NCBI GenBank assembly: GCA_002389675.1
Contig: DGQF01000011.1
Location: forward strand, 1 to 64,000
DNA length: 64,000 bases
Source of the DNA: Gammaproteobacteria bacterium UBA4421
GTDB taxonomy: Bacteria > Pseudomonadota > Gammaproteobacteria > Pseudomonadales > Azotimanducaceae
Direction: 5' to 3'
The notes under the pieces: generated by a model
The model's input: only the letters and a program-made list of their open reading frames with translations
Database searches by the model: none
What the model was told of the DNA's origin: nothing
Part shown: piece by piece, positions 1-9,201 of the stretch
Layout: the number at the start of each line of letters is the position of its first letter
How positions within the stretch are numbered: the stretch's first letter is position 1
Program-made: the position numbers and the translations under genes

Positions 1-399
1 GCCAAATCGCTTCAGCGTGTACTCAAGTAAATTGTGCGTACCACCATATAAGGAACGCGAAGACACAATATGATCATTAGCACCCAGCAGCGTAGCAATT
101 CCCAAATGTGCAGCCGCCTGGCCGCTAGCCGTGACTATCGCACCAACCCCCCTGTCTAGCGCCGCCATTCGCTCTTCCAGCACGGCATTGGTGGGATTGG
201 ATAATCTCGAATAAACGTGGCCCGCACGCTCAATATTAAACAAACCTGCCGCGTAATCGGAGTCCGGAAAAACAAACGATGCAGACTGATAAATCGGTGT
301 CGCTCGCGCCCCGGTTGTCGGGTCTGGCGATTGCCCAGCATGCAAAGCCAATGTATCAAAACCGGGCGCCGCGGGCCCCCGGTGGTCGCCGTCACTCAT
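1..399 (-). CDS. O-acetylhomoserine sulfhydrylase / Cys-Met metabolism PLP enzyme (partial, N-terminal 133 residues)
   Basis: Only the first 133 codons lie in the window; the gene runs off the left edge with its frame open. The protein begins MSDGDHRGPAAPGFDTLALH and contains TPIYQSASFVF, YSRLSNPT and SRSLYGGTHNLL, which are family landmarks of PLP-dependent trans-sulfuration enzymes (fold type I). The long TPIYQSASFVF-type start is most like O-acetylhomoserine aminocarboxypropyltransferase, which makes homocysteine from O-acetylhomoserine and sulfide. The PLP lysine would be beyond the edge. The ATG at 399 is the natural start. It is divergent from the hydrolase at 519. Cystathionine or methionine gamma-lyase cannot be excluded from this fragment. 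Confidence 0.85.
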   Translation of the reverse strand, partial: MSDGDHRGPAAPGFDTLALHAGQSPDPTTGARATPIYQSASFVFPDSDYAAGLFNIERAGHVYSRLSNPTNAVLEERMAALDRGVGAIVTASGQAAAHLGIATLLGANDHIVSSRSLYGGTHNLLEYTLKRFG

Positions 400-518
400 A
401 AAATTCTCTCTTGATGGATCAATGGGGTGCCATGCTCGCTTGTGCAAACAAGTTTGCCTGAAGCAAAAATCGTTTTACTCTACACATCGTCCAAGATGTT
501 ACCGGATTATTAAACACG

Positions 519-1457
519 ATGCCTTTCCCCGCGCCAGAAAAAATCAGTACCAACGGAATCGAACTGGAAGTCTTTAGTGCCGGAACGGGACGGCCTATCG
601 TGGCTTGTCATGGCTGGCCGGAACACGCCTACTCTTGGCGTCACCAATTTGCACCGCTTGTTGATGCGGGTTTTCATGTCATAGCACCCAACCAGCGCGG
701 TTACGGGGGCTCTGCCCGGCCAGAGCGGGTCACCGACTATGACATCACGCACCTGACCGATGACTTGGTCGGTTTATTAGATCATTACGGATACCAAGAC
801 GCCTTATTTCTCGGGCACGATTGGGGCGCAATTGTAGTTTGGAATTTGGCCATGATGCACCCCAACCGCGTCAGCGGCATCATCAACCTGAGTGTGCCCT
901 TCATGCCACGAGGACCCAGCGAATGGGTGGGCTTCTGGGAATCGGCTTTGGGTGAAAATTTCTATATTGTCCACTTCAATCGTCAACCGGGCGTGGCGGA
1001 CCGGCATTTTGATACGCACCGAGACCAGTTCTTAAACAACCTCTATCGCACAAAACAATGGCTTTACGAACCTGCGCCCGCCGCGCAAGGCATGCCTTTT
1101 CTCTCCATGGCATCCGCCGAGCATGCCACTGGGGAGCCCTTGCTGAAACCCGAAGAACTCAAAGTATTCAGTAATGCTTTTGCCCTCTCAGGCTTCACCG
1201 GCGGAATCAACTGGTACCGCAATTTCACCCACAACTGGGGTATCATCGGCGATTACAAGCAACACATCAGTCAGCCAACACTGATGATCTACGGCGACCA
1301 CGACATGGTGCCCGCCCTTCCAGATTTAGATCAGTATGTCGAGAACCTTAGCGTTGTAAATTTGCCCTGCGGACATTGGATCCAACAAGAATGCCCGCAA
1401 GAGACAACACAGGCCATATTAACGTGGCTAGACAAACACTACCGTACATCAACATGA
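519..1457 (+). CDS. alpha/beta hydrolase, soluble epoxide hydrolase-like
   Basis: 312-residue cytosolic alpha/beta-hydrolase with no signal peptide. The oxyanion motif HGWPE is at 31-35. The nucleophile elbow GHDWG at 99-103 carries Asp101, the nucleophile of epoxide hydrolases rather than the serine of esterases. A cap-domain Tyr lies in INWYRN (Y233), the acid is in YGDHD near 260, and the catalytic His is in CGHWIQQE (H286). Together these match the EphA/soluble epoxide hydrolase group, which opens epoxides to diols. The usual DxRGYG segment reads NQRGYGGS, a small deviation. The natural substrate is unknown. It is monocistronic, convergent with the thioesterase at 1478. Confidence 0.85.
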   Translation: MPFPAPEKISTNGIELEVFSAGTGRPIVACHGWPEHAYSWRHQFAPLVDAGFHVIAPNQRGYGGSARPERVTDYDITHLTDDLVGLLDHYGYQDALFLGHDWGAIVVWNLAMMHPNRVSGIINLSVPFMPRGPSEWVGFWESALGENFYIVHFNRQPGVADRHFDTHRDQFLNNLYRTKQWLYEPAPAAQGMPFLSMASAEHATGEPLLKPEELKVFSNAFALSGFTGGINWYRNFTHNWGIIGDYKQHISQPTLMIYGDHDMVPALPDLDQYVENLSVVNLPCGHWIQQECPQETTQAILTWLDKHYRTST

Positions 1458-1477
1458 CGCTAGCAGAGACACATGTC

Positions 1478-1909
1478 TTAACTTAGCTCGCCATCCGGCG
1501 GCACAATCATGAACGAGGCAGACGCTTGGGCAATAACAAAATCATCGGCGATTCGCACCACTTCCCCCGACATTTGTGCCAAACGCCCTTTGCGTTTCAC
1601 ACAACGACCTTCCAATCGCACCGGTGTACCAATGCGCAACTCAGCGCGATAACGAATATCGGCGCGCGCTGTAAAACATTGTTCCCCCTGCAGCCAAATC
1701 CAGTTCGCCATCACATCGTCCAGCAAACTAAAGACGATTCCTCCATGAGTCACTTGATCGTAGCCCATATGTTCAGGCCCAGGCACAAATTCCCCACGGC
1801 AAACCGCGTCATCCATGAAAAAAGTTACCCCCAGACCAATAGGGTTTCCTGGACCACACACAAAACATCCATTACTGGCAGATCGTAAAGCTGGTTTATC
1901 AGCAGTCAT
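1478..1909 (-). CDS. PaaI-type hotdog-fold thioesterase
   Basis: 143-residue single hotdog domain. The core HMGYDQVTHGGIVFSLLDDV matches the helix region of PaaI/4HBT thioesterases, where HGG and the acidic residue after it form the active site. An N-terminal CFVCG with further small residues is typical of a subgroup of these enzymes. The family hydrolyses acyl- or aryl-CoA thioesters in the cytosol. The substrate cannot be read from the sequence. The ATG at 1909 gives a normal family length. The gene faces the hydrolase at 519 and is divergent from the Nudix gene at 1977. Confidence 0.8.
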   Translation of the reverse strand: MTADKPALRSASNGCFVCGPGNPIGLGVTFFMDDAVCRGEFVPGPEHMGYDQVTHGGIVFSLLDDVMANWIWLQGEQCFTARADIRYRAELRIGTPVRLEGRCVKRKGRLAQMSGEVVRIADDFVIAQASASFMIVPPDGELS

Positions 1910-1976
1910 TTCGGTTATGACCTACATCATTTTTGGCGGTAGGTTATGATGCCTGTTTTCCAGCAAACAAACACCC

Positions 1977-2582
1977 GTGTTTACACTACCCCAAATTCGT
2001 CAACAGCTCGCAGACCACACCCCAACGGTTGTGACGCCTAAGCCGACCACACGTCAAGCAGCGGTTGCTATTGTCGTAAGAGATACCCACCAAGGACCAG
2101 AAATGCTGTTTATCCAGCGGGCTCAACAGAAAGGGGACCCGTGGTCCGGTCATATGGCATTTCCCGGCGGACACATAGAGCCCGAAGATGGATCGTTTGC
2201 TGCTACCGCCATGCGTGAAACCATGGAAGAAACTGGGCTGGACTTACATCATGACAACTACCTAGGCGCGCTTGATCATCAACTTGCCCAACCAAAAGGC
2301 AGGGTGTTGGATATGCTGATTGCACCTCATGTCTTCCAAATCAAGGGAGACCCAATTTTTAATCCAAATTATGAAGTCGCCGAGGTCGTTTGGGCTCCCC
2401 TCAACGCGATGGCAGATAACAGCCTGCATGCCACAGAAACCAAGCCTATGGCAGGCGCTCCTACCGTTTTTAATGGCTATAAACTGGCACGCGGGCACTT
2501 TATCTGGGGGCTGACCTATCGGATGCTAAAAACTTTTTTTTATACCCTGGACGCGAACTGGCAACCCCCTAGAGAACGCTGA
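1977..2582 (+). CDS. Nudix hydrolase, CoA diphosphatase (NudL)-like
   Basis: 201 residues. The Nudix box runs from AFPGGH through the helix AMRETMEETGLDL. The segment before it (RAQQKGDPWSGHMAFPGG) matches the NuCoA signature that marks CoA/acyl-CoA diphosphatases. Such enzymes cleave CoA to phosphoadenosine phosphate and 4'-phosphopantetheine. The start is a GTG at 1977, because the two ATGs just upstream (1946 and 1949) are out of frame. It stands alone between a divergent thioesterase and a convergent Hsp70 gene. The substrate is inferred from motif likeness only. Confidence 0.8.
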   Translation: MFTLPQIRQQLADHTPTVVTPKPTTRQAAVAIVVRDTHQGPEMLFIQRAQQKGDPWSGHMAFPGGHIEPEDGSFAATAMRETMEETGLDLHHDNYLGALDHQLAQPKGRVLDMLIAPHVFQIKGDPIFNPNYEVAEVVWAPLNAMADNSLHATETKPMAGAPTVFNGYKLARGHFIWGLTYRMLKTFFYTLDANWQPPRER

Positions 2583-2617
2583 CAACCACAGCCAACCCGC
2601 CCGCCAAACAGGACCGA

Positions 2618-4024
2618 TCAGCTCTTAAGGGCGTTGATGGATGCATAATTGGCAATCGCAAGACCTGTCGCGACGCTGGTGAATGGATCATGAGACACCA
2701 CACGACGAGGAAATCGCTTTTCCAGTAAGTCTATGACCGAGGGTATGAAACTTGACCCACCCGTGCGTAAAACAATGTCTATATCTGCAGCCACAACCCC
2801 GGCACGCCGAAGCACTGAGTCGCAGGCATCCGCCACCTGACGCAGAGGTTCTTCGATCAGGGTTTCGAACTCACTGCGATGCAGAATCACGTCGACATCA
2901 ATTTCAGGAATATCTAACCGCGCTTGATGGTGGGACGACAATTGTGCTTTCGCCGCTTTGATGTGCGCAAATAAAAGGTAGCTGAGGTTATGTTTGATGA
3001 CCTCACGCAGGCGCTCAAATTTTCGTTTGCCCGGACCACCTTGCTCAATACACGCCATGACAGGTGTGGTGAATTTATTCTGGTTCAAGGTGTAGGTCAC
3101 CGCCCAATTAAGCAAAAGATCTGCAAAATCTTCAAAGGGAAAACGAGTTTCAATCCGTTCGCGGTCAAACCCTTTGCGAACCCAAATTTCTCCCTCCCCC
3201 AGCAAGGGGAACAGCCAATGTTTGAACATCAATTGGTCTATATGGTCACCTCCCAAGCCAATGCCGTGAGTGGCCACAACATCAAACCCCGAGGCCCGCT
3301 TGCGCAGGACACACAGATCCAATGTGCCGCCGCCAAAATCCACGGTGAGCAACAACTCCCCCTCGCTTTGAGCATGTGAATGCAGATAACTTGTGGCCGC
3401 CGCAATGGGTTCTGCATAAAACTCCTGTTGCGTCACACCCGCATGTTTATAGGCTTCGGACAATCGGTCCAGGGCTAACGGGTTTCGATGTTTACCACGT
3501 CCTTCAAAGTTAACCGGGTGACCTATATGCGCATAATCAACGGCCAATCCCGTATGCGAGTTCAGTTTTTGCTGAATGCGCAACAACAATGGCGTAATCA
3601 GCGCAACAAGCCTAAAAGGCTGATCAAACACCATCAGACGTCGCACCCGCTCATCGCCTAAGAGACGTTTTGTACCGCGAAACAACCGACCTTGTAGCCC
3701 CGCATCGGTAACCGGGGCACCGTAAATTTTTTGCGTCGATGTCTCCACTTCATTGATTTGCGCGCCGTCACCATGCTCAACAAACTGACTGATTTCAGCG
3801 ACCACCTCAGGAATCATTTCAACCGTGCGTCCGGTGTTGTCACAGATATATTGATCAATCGCCGCCTGGCCTGTTTTTGTTTGTATCTGCGCATCGATGT
3901 ACGTGGCTGAAGGCATGACAGAATCAACGGACTCAAGCTGAATCAAACAGACCTGACGACCATCGAACACGGCCGCGGCCGAATTTGTGGTGCCAAAATC
4001 AATACCTATTCCTAGCCGCGACAT
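2618..4024 (-). CDS. yegD: Hsp70-family protein, YegD-like
   Basis: 468 residues, about the length of E. coli YegD (450). It opens GIGIDFGTTNSAAAVFDG, the phosphate-1 loop of the actin/Hsp70 ATPase fold. VDFGGGTLDLCVL is the phosphate-2 loop, and LRTGGSSFIPSV near the C-terminus is the adenosine motif. The protein ends shortly after the ATPase domain and lacks the substrate-binding and lid domains of DnaK, as YegD does. No dnaJ or grpE is adjacent, and its clients are unknown. The ATG at 4024 lies 69 bases from the stop of the next minus-strand gene, so co-transcription with it is possible. Confidence 0.88.
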   Translation of the reverse strand: MSRLGIGIDFGTTNSAAAVFDGRQVCLIQLESVDSVMPSATYIDAQIQTKTGQAAIDQYICDNTGRTVEMIPEVVAEISQFVEHGDGAQINEVETSTQKIYGAPVTDAGLQGRLFRGTKRLLGDERVRRLMVFDQPFRLVALITPLLLRIQQKLNSHTGLAVDYAHIGHPVNFEGRGKHRNPLALDRLSEAYKHAGVTQQEFYAEPIAAATSYLHSHAQSEGELLLTVDFGGGTLDLCVLRKRASGFDVVATHGIGLGGDHIDQLMFKHWLFPLLGEGEIWVRKGFDRERIETRFPFEDFADLLLNWAVTYTLNQNKFTTPVMACIEQGGPGKRKFERLREVIKHNLSYLLFAHIKAAKAQLSSHHQARLDIPEIDVDVILHRSEFETLIEEPLRQVADACDSVLRRAGVVAADIDIVLRTGGSSFIPSVIDLLEKRFPRRVVSHDPFTSVATGLAIANYASINALKS

Positions 4025-4093
4025 GCCTTTATCTACCTTGCTCTACTCTGACCTGATTCATTGTATTCAGACACTGCGCCCAATTAGCTTTTT

Positions 4094-5248
4094 TCAAGGT
4101 AATTTCTGCACCATCACCTCATGCCAATCAGCAAATTGCGCCGCATCAAAGCCCAGCCACTCCTCAAGGACTTCCCGATTATGTTCCCCGAGATGGGGAG
4201 CGCCAGCCTGCACAGCGGCTTCCAGATGCTTGAAATGATAGGGCGACTGGGTGATGGTGCGCGTCCCTCCGGCTCTATCATCTACTTCCGTCAAGGCTCC
4301 CCGCGCCTGCACGCTGGTCAGGGAAGCCGCTTCTTGCGCATCGCGAACGTCCCCCCAAGCAATATTCATTTGATCCAGTGCCGCGATTACCTGCGCGCGA
4401 TCGCCACAGGTATGATTAAAGAAATGATCCACCGCTGCACGCCGCGCAGCAATTTTTTCTGTTAGTGACGCGTCCTCGCCAAGACCATCGCTGAGATCGA
4501 AAATTTTTGTCAAGCACTTCCAGATATAGCGAAATTCACCGGCCAACATCAGATTACCACCGGCTGTCTCGAAAACTTCGTTGGGTGGCGGTCTGTCAAG
4601 GCCATCCATCGCATAAGCCATGCCATCATTGGTCACCAGACTCGCGTCCACCATCGCCAAGTCGATATGCTCACCTTGGCCTGATTGGCCGCGCGCATAA
4701 AGCGCAGCCAATAGCGCAACCAAGCCGTGCAATGAAGCATTCGTATCCGCTACCGAGCAGGCAATATCGGCAGGAAATGCATCGCTAATGGTTGCCTGAC
4801 GCGCCACCAGACCCAATTCAGCGTGCACAATAGGTGCGTAAGCCGCACGGGCACTGTCTCCATTACTCGCGCCAAAGCCTGATATCGACAACATAATCAA
4901 GCGCGGGTTTAACGCAGCCAACGTGGCGTAATCAAGTCCTAAACGGCCCATCACATCTGGCCGGAAATTTTCAATCAGTACATCAGCCTGCACGACTAAT
5001 TTTTTCACCAACTCGGCCCCTCGCGGGTCTCTCAGATCTACGGAAATATCTCGTTTCCCCGCATTCTGTTGGTTGAAATATCCAGAGACACCCCCCACTT
5101 TTTGCCCCCAAAAGCGCGTAACGTCACCCTCAGGCGGCTCCAGTTTCACTACATCAGCACCAAGATCACAGAGCATGCGACCCGCAAAAGGCCCGGCCAA
5201 CACCCTCGATAAATCTAAAACTCTGATCCCTTTCAGTGGATAAGCCAT
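4094..5248 (-). CDS. class III CoA-transferase (CaiB/BaiF family)
   Basis: 384 residues. The opening (PLKGIRVLDLSRVLAGPFAG, then LGADVVKLEPPEGD) is diagnostic of CaiB/BaiF enzymes. The conserved Asp lies in CSVADTNASLHG, within the region that holds the catalytic aspartate of formyl-CoA transferase, followed by ARGQSGQGEHIDLAMVD. These enzymes move CoA between carboxylic acids, or racemise 2-methylacyl-CoA in the AMACR branch. The donor and acceptor cannot be told here. AAGGAG sits at a good distance before the ATG at 5248. It forms part of the acyl-CoA metabolism theme of the window. Confidence 0.87.
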   Translation of the reverse strand: MAYPLKGIRVLDLSRVLAGPFAGRMLCDLGADVVKLEPPEGDVTRFWGQKVGGVSGYFNQQNAGKRDISVDLRDPRGAELVKKLVVQADVLIENFRPDVMGRLGLDYATLAALNPRLIMLSISGFGASNGDSARAAYAPIVHAELGLVARQATISDAFPADIACSVADTNASLHGLVALLAALYARGQSGQGEHIDLAMVDASLVTNDGMAYAMDGLDRPPPNEVFETAGGNLMLAGEFRYIWKCLTKIFDLSDGLGEDASLTEKIAARRAAVDHFFNHTCGDRAQVIAALDQMNIAWGDVRDAQEAASLTSVQARGALTEVDDRAGGTRTITQSPYHFKHLEAAVQAGAPHLGEHNREVLEEWLGFDAAQFADWHEVMVQKLP

Positions 5249-5424
5249 ACCAAACTCCTTATCTAAAAACCTCTCTGAAAAATCTTCTTCTCTGGATGCG
5301 CCGATTTCAGCTTTTCAAGGCACAAAAAAATTCCAGATCTTACCCCTGCATAATCACCATCCTATGCGAACAGCCGACACCGGATTGGGTACAATTCCCC
5401 CTCTACCTCAAAGGTGACCTTATC

Positions 5425-5619
5425 TTGAGTACACCCATAGACCTTAAAAAATTTAAAAAACAGAAAATTAAAGCCCGCGCGAAAGGCGACACGCTCTGTA
5501 AAAGCGGGTTTCATAAGTGGGCCTTTGACGGTAAAAAACAATTCGACGTCAAGCAAGGCAAATTGGTCAGTCGGCAGATCTGCACACGCTGCGGCAAATC
5601 CCGCAGCCACATCACTTAA
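5425..5619 (+). CDS. small conserved zinc-ribbon-like protein of unknown function
   Basis: 64 residues starting at TTG 5425, with AAAGGTGA eight bases before it; the open frame extends further upstream but without any family-like sequence. Lysine-rich N-terminus, then LCKSGFHKWAFDGKKQFDVK and RQICTRCGKSRSH. The Cys-His pair (CKSGFH) and the CxxC (CTRC) are spaced like a zinc ribbon. I recognise this as a small conserved type seen in gammaproteobacteria without known function. It ends 6 bases before the convergent msrA stop. A nucleic-acid-binding role is only a guess from charge and zinc-ligand pattern. Confidence 0.7.
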   Translation: MSTPIDLKKFKKQKIKARAKGDTLCKSGFHKWAFDGKKQFDVKQGKLVSRQICTRCGKSRSHIT

Positions 5620-5625
5620 CCCCCG

Positions 5626-6282
5626 TTACGCATCCAACCGCACCAACGGCTCGATATCGCAGCTCACCCCCGTTCCTCCTAAACCACAATAACCATTTGG
5701 CACCTTCGCCAAATACTGTTGATGAAAGTGCTCCGCATAGAAAAATGTCGGTGCGGCTTTGATTTCAGTTGTAATCTCTGGATATCCAGCAGACAAAAGC
5801 GCCTTTTGATAGGTTGCTAAAGATTGCTCAACCGCTGCAATCTGCGCGCTGTCATAGGTGTAAATCACAGACCGGTATTGCGTACCAACATCATTACCCT
5901 GGCGCATGCCTTCGGTAGGGTCGTGACCCTCCCAAAAGTTTTTCAACAGCGCCTCGAAACTAATTTCATGCGGGTCATAAACCACCAAAACAGTTTCCGC
6001 ATGCCCTGTGCCGCCGCTACACACCTCCTCATAACTTGGATTAGGCGTCAGGCCACCTGAATAACCTACCGCGGTGGTATACACCCCAGACAACTGCCAA
6101 AACTTGCGCTCCGCCCCCCAAAAACAGCCCATGCCAAACTGCACCTGTTCAAGGCCGGCAGGGAACGGACCTTGAAGTTGCCGCCCGTTGACGTAATGGT
6201 GGTCAGGTACTGGGATAGGCTGCGCACGTCCGGGTAACGCCTGCCCTGCCGTGGGCAAAACTAACTGAGTTCCGAAGGCCAT
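5626..6282 (-). CDS. msrA: peptide methionine-S-sulfoxide reductase MsrA
   Basis: 218 residues. GMGCFWGAE at 50-58 carries the catalytic Cys53. [32 protein letters not shown] and AEHFHQQY are conserved family blocks. The enzyme reduces S-methionine sulfoxide in proteins and free methionine using thioredoxin. The N-terminal 40 residues ([16 protein letters not shown]) resemble the extension of E. coli-type MsrA. The resolving-cysteine region near the C-terminus keeps [12 protein letters not shown]. No signal peptide. It is divergent from the lipoprotein gene at 6474. Confidence 0.95.
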   Translation of the reverse strand: MAFGTQLVLPTAGQALPGRAQPIPVPDHHYVNGRQLQGPFPAGLEQVQFGMGCFWGAERKFWQLSGVYTTAVGYSGGLTPNPSYEEVCSGGTGHAETVLVVYDPHEISFEALLKNFWEGHDPTEGMRQGNDVGTQYRSVIYTYDSAQIAAVEQSLATYQKALLSAGYPEITTEIKAAPTFFYAEHFHQQYLAKVPNGYCGLGGTGVSCDIEPLVRLDA

Positions 6283-6473
6283 AGTAAAATCCTAGCGAGT
6301 GAGCTTGCCGCCAAGTGTAGCGCTGATTTTTGCAAGCACAACCATTGAAACCTTGTGCGCAGCAATCAGATCACCCAAACTCAATCCCCTCATATTCGAG
6401 CAAACGATTCATCCGCCACCAAAGGGCACAGCCCAGTTTGTTCATACACCCTATTGGATGCTATAAACTGCCC

Positions 6474-8153
6474 ATGCACAAAATTCTAATCTTCGGTCTC
6501 AGCATATCGATTCTCGCAAGCTCTGCCTGCCAAACAGGTTCATCACCCAATACACAGGCGTCTGCGACCGAGAGCGGCTCCCTTGAGCGCCAAGGCGATC
6601 ACCGGCAGAGCTTCGTCAATGAACCCGATTATATCGAACGCTTGAAACGATTATTGGAGCTGGAGAACCAAGCTCTGCAGCTCGCAGTCGATGAACCACT
6701 CAAACTGGGCAGCATCGGTTCCGCGATATTAGACATCTACCCGCACAGTCAAACAGGACATTATGCCCTCAGCCGGTTTTATGCCTACGTCGAATCCACC
6801 CAAGCGCAGCAATACCATAAGACAGTGCTTGCCCAACTGCAGAATGAAATGCGCGCAAACGGAGACGGCAGCGCTGGCGCGCCGTTTCCAGTGTTAACGA
6901 TTAACGATGCACGCACCTACGCTATAAACCGCTCAACGAAACCCGTTGGCGCGCTGTATCAAACCACGGCCGTTGATAATTTTCGTTTGTTATTGGTCGT
7001 GCAACCAGAGCAAGCACAACTTGACCAGCTACATTTTGACCTTGCACCCATGCTAGAGGGATTTGCGCAAGCCTCGAGTGCGCTGGCGGAGCACCCATCC
7101 GGCTCCGGGCCATCACAAGCGCAAATGAAAAGCCCGTGGGCCTTGATGCGTTGGCTAGCAGCCGGCAGGGACACTGCAGCACAAGCTGCAATTGGCAGGT
7201 TTCTCAGTCTAGAACAAAACTATGACGACGCCATCAGCTGGCTGCGCGTCGCGGCGCGAGTTGAAAATGTTTTAGCCAATTCTTTACTGGCGAGCATTTA
7301 TCTGGTCAAAGCAGAAGCCAGCGACGTGGCATCCGAACGCGAAGAAAACCTTCAACTGGCGCTTGAAAATCATCTGCAGGCCATCGCTATGGGGTCAACT
7401 GATGCGATGTATATTTTAGCCAATCTATATCTCAACGACGTTTACGGCGAAGACAATCGTGTTGCGAGCATCCCACTGCTCGAGCAGGCGGGCGAGCTCG
7501 GCAACGCGGATGCGTTGATGTACTTAGGTTACCTTTACAGCGCTGGGCGAGAAGTCCCACAAAACACAGAAACCTCCGCCAACTACTTCCGAAAAGCCGC
7601 GAGCCTGAACAATACAGAGGCAAAAATCATCTACGGCAGATTCATTTCATCCGGCGCGCAAACACCCTCCACCTCAAAACAAGATCAGGAACAAGCACGC
7701 CAATGGCTCGAGGATTTAACCAGCAGCGCAGAGGCCATGGTGGTACTGGGGAATTTACATGCGAAGGGTATCGGCACTCGAATGTCAACGTCACGCGCCG
7801 TCAGGTCATACAAAAAAGCAGTCAACATAGACCCCAAGGACGCAGATATTGTTAACGAGGTCGCTTGGACGTTGACTGTGAGCACGATTCCTCGCCTGCA
7901 ACGCACCCGTTATGCAAAACAAATCATGGACAAACTGATGACAGCCAGTGAGCAGGCAATGGCACGACCAGAGTATCTGGACACCTGGGCTGCGACCCAT
8001 GCAGCAACCGGCGACTTCGCTGGCGCTAAAAATCTGCAGCTCAAAGCCATCCAAATCGCGACTGATAACAATCGAGATGACGTGATAGATATATTGAAGA
8101 AGCATTTGGGCTTATTCGAAGCCCGAACAACAGTCACAGAGCAAACACCGTAA
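6474..8153 (+). CDS. lipoprotein with Sel1/TPR-like repeats
   Basis: 559 residues from ATG 6474. A longer open frame reaches 6330 (TTG), but the ATG gives a clean lipoprotein signal, MHKILIFGLSISILASSACQ, with lipobox SSAC. The middle and C-terminal parts hold Sel1-type helical repeats, for example GSTDAMYILANLYLNDVYG, GNADALMYLGYLYSAGREV and SAEAMVVLGNLHAKGIGT. These repeats usually mediate protein contacts at the cell envelope. Roughly residues 60-250 have no recognisable domain. It is followed after 6 bases by mnmH. The partner is unknown; an outer-membrane-anchored periplasmic location is inferred from the signal, with no Asp at +2. Confidence 0.75.
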   Translation: MHKILIFGLSISILASSACQTGSSPNTQASATESGSLERQGDHRQSFVNEPDYIERLKRLLELENQALQLAVDEPLKLGSIGSAILDIYPHSQTGHYALSRFYAYVESTQAQQYHKTVLAQLQNEMRANGDGSAGAPFPVLTINDARTYAINRSTKPVGALYQTTAVDNFRLLLVVQPEQAQLDQLHFDLAPMLEGFAQASSALAEHPSGSGPSQAQMKSPWALMRWLAAGRDTAAQAAIGRFLSLEQNYDDAISWLRVAARVENVLANSLLASIYLVKAEASDVASEREENLQLALENHLQAIAMGSTDAMYILANLYLNDVYGEDNRVASIPLLEQAGELGNADALMYLGYLYSAGREVPQNTETSANYFRKAASLNNTEAKIIYGRFISSGAQTPSTSKQDQEQARQWLEDLTSSAEAMVVLGNLHAKGIGTRMSTSRAVRSYKKAVNIDPKDADIVNEVAWTLTVSTIPRLQRTRYAKQIMDKLMTASEQAMARPEYLDTWAATHAATGDFAGAKNLQLKAIQIATDNNRDDVIDILKKHLGLFEARTTVTEQTP

Positions 8154-8159
8154 GATCAA

Positions 8160-9200
8160 TTGAAATTGAGCCTGCTGCGTGGATACATGCCTCTGCTTGA
8201 CGTCAGAGCACCCATAGAATTCCAAAAAGGGGCAATGCCCAACAGTCATAATGCGCCTATTTTAGACGACCAAGAACGCGCTCAAGTGGGTCTTGCCTTC
8301 AAGACTCTGGGCAATGCTGCAGCAACCAAGCTGGGACACGAACTGGTCAGCGGCGCCCTAAAATCGGCTAGAGTCGAAGGCTGGATCAGCTTTGTGAAAC
8401 AAAATCCGCAGGCCATGATTATGTGTTGGCGGGGTGGTCAGCGTTCGCAAATCGCCCAACAATGGCTCAAAAACGCCGGCTATTCGGTGACTCGGGTCAC
8501 CGGTGGATACAAGCAGTTGCGGCAAATTTGTCTTGATACTCTAGATCAAGCAAGCATAAACCAGCGCCCCTGGTGGGTCATTGCCGGGCGCACAGGGGTC
8601 AAAAAAACTGTGTTGATCCAGCGTTTGAACACCAGCATTGACCTGGAGGGCATAGCACATCACCGTGGCTCTGCCTTCGGCGCGCATGGCTCTGCGCAAC
8701 CCACTCCGGCTAGTTTTGAAAATGCCCTGGCGGTAGCCTACGCCAACCATGACCAGCCTATTGTAGTGCTCGAAGACGAAAGCCGCACGATCGGCAGACT
8801 GGCTCTACCCGAACGCTGGCATCACCGAATGCAGCAGACCAGCCTCGTTTTAATTGAAGCGAGCGTAGAATCTCGTGTAGAACACATCGTCGACGAATAC
8901 ATCCACCAGGCGCTGGCAGCAGAACCGCCCCTTGTGTTAGAAAAACGCTACCGAGATTCACTCAAGCGCATATCCAAGCGGCTAGGCGACTCACGCCACA
9001 AAACCATTGATAACCTGCTGATCAAAGCATTTGCGGGCAACAATTCACATCACAGCTGGGTTCATGCATTGCTCAACGGCTACTATGACCCGATGTATGA
9101 CTATCAACTCGAGAAAAAAAAACCACGCGTGAAATACGCTGGACCAATCGAGCAAGTGCATGAATTCCTCGCCGAACAAGCCCGCCAAGCCGCTGTATAG
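8160..9200 (+). CDS. mnmH: tRNA 2-selenouridine/geranyl-2-thiouridine synthase MnmH (SelU)
   Basis: N-terminal rhodanese domain beginning PLLDVRAPIEFQKGAMP, with the catalytic Cys in MCWRGGQRSQI, followed by the P-loop domain with DLEGIAHHRGSAFG, VLEDESRTIGRL and YYDPMYDYQLEKK, all diagnostic of MnmH. It converts 2-thiouridine-34 of tRNA to selenouridine via a geranylated intermediate. The Walker A reads GRTGVKKT; the second glycine of GxxxxGKT is Lys, unlike E. coli (CTGCGKT). The start could be TTG 8160 (used here, no strong ribosome site) or ATG 8187; the latter would trim nine residues. No selD is in the window. Confidence 0.9.
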   Translation: MKLSLLRGYMPLLDVRAPIEFQKGAMPNSHNAPILDDQERAQVGLAFKTLGNAAATKLGHELVSGALKSARVEGWISFVKQNPQAMIMCWRGGQRSQIAQQWLKNAGYSVTRVTGGYKQLRQICLDTLDQASINQRPWWVIAGRTGVKKTVLIQRLNTSIDLEGIAHHRGSAFGAHGSAQPTPASFENALAVAYANHDQPIVVLEDESRTIGRLALPERWHHRMQQTSLVLIEASVESRVEHIVDEYIHQALAAEPPLVLEKRYRDSLKRISKRLGDSRHKTIDNLLIKAFAGNNSHHSWVHALLNGYYDPMYDYQLEKKKPRVKYAGPIEQVHEFLAEQARQAAV

Positions 9201-9201
9201 A

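Noticed and set aside
1526..1888. 120-codon open frame on the plus strand
   Set aside because: Antisense to the hotdog thioesterase, no family-like sequence, no ribosome site.
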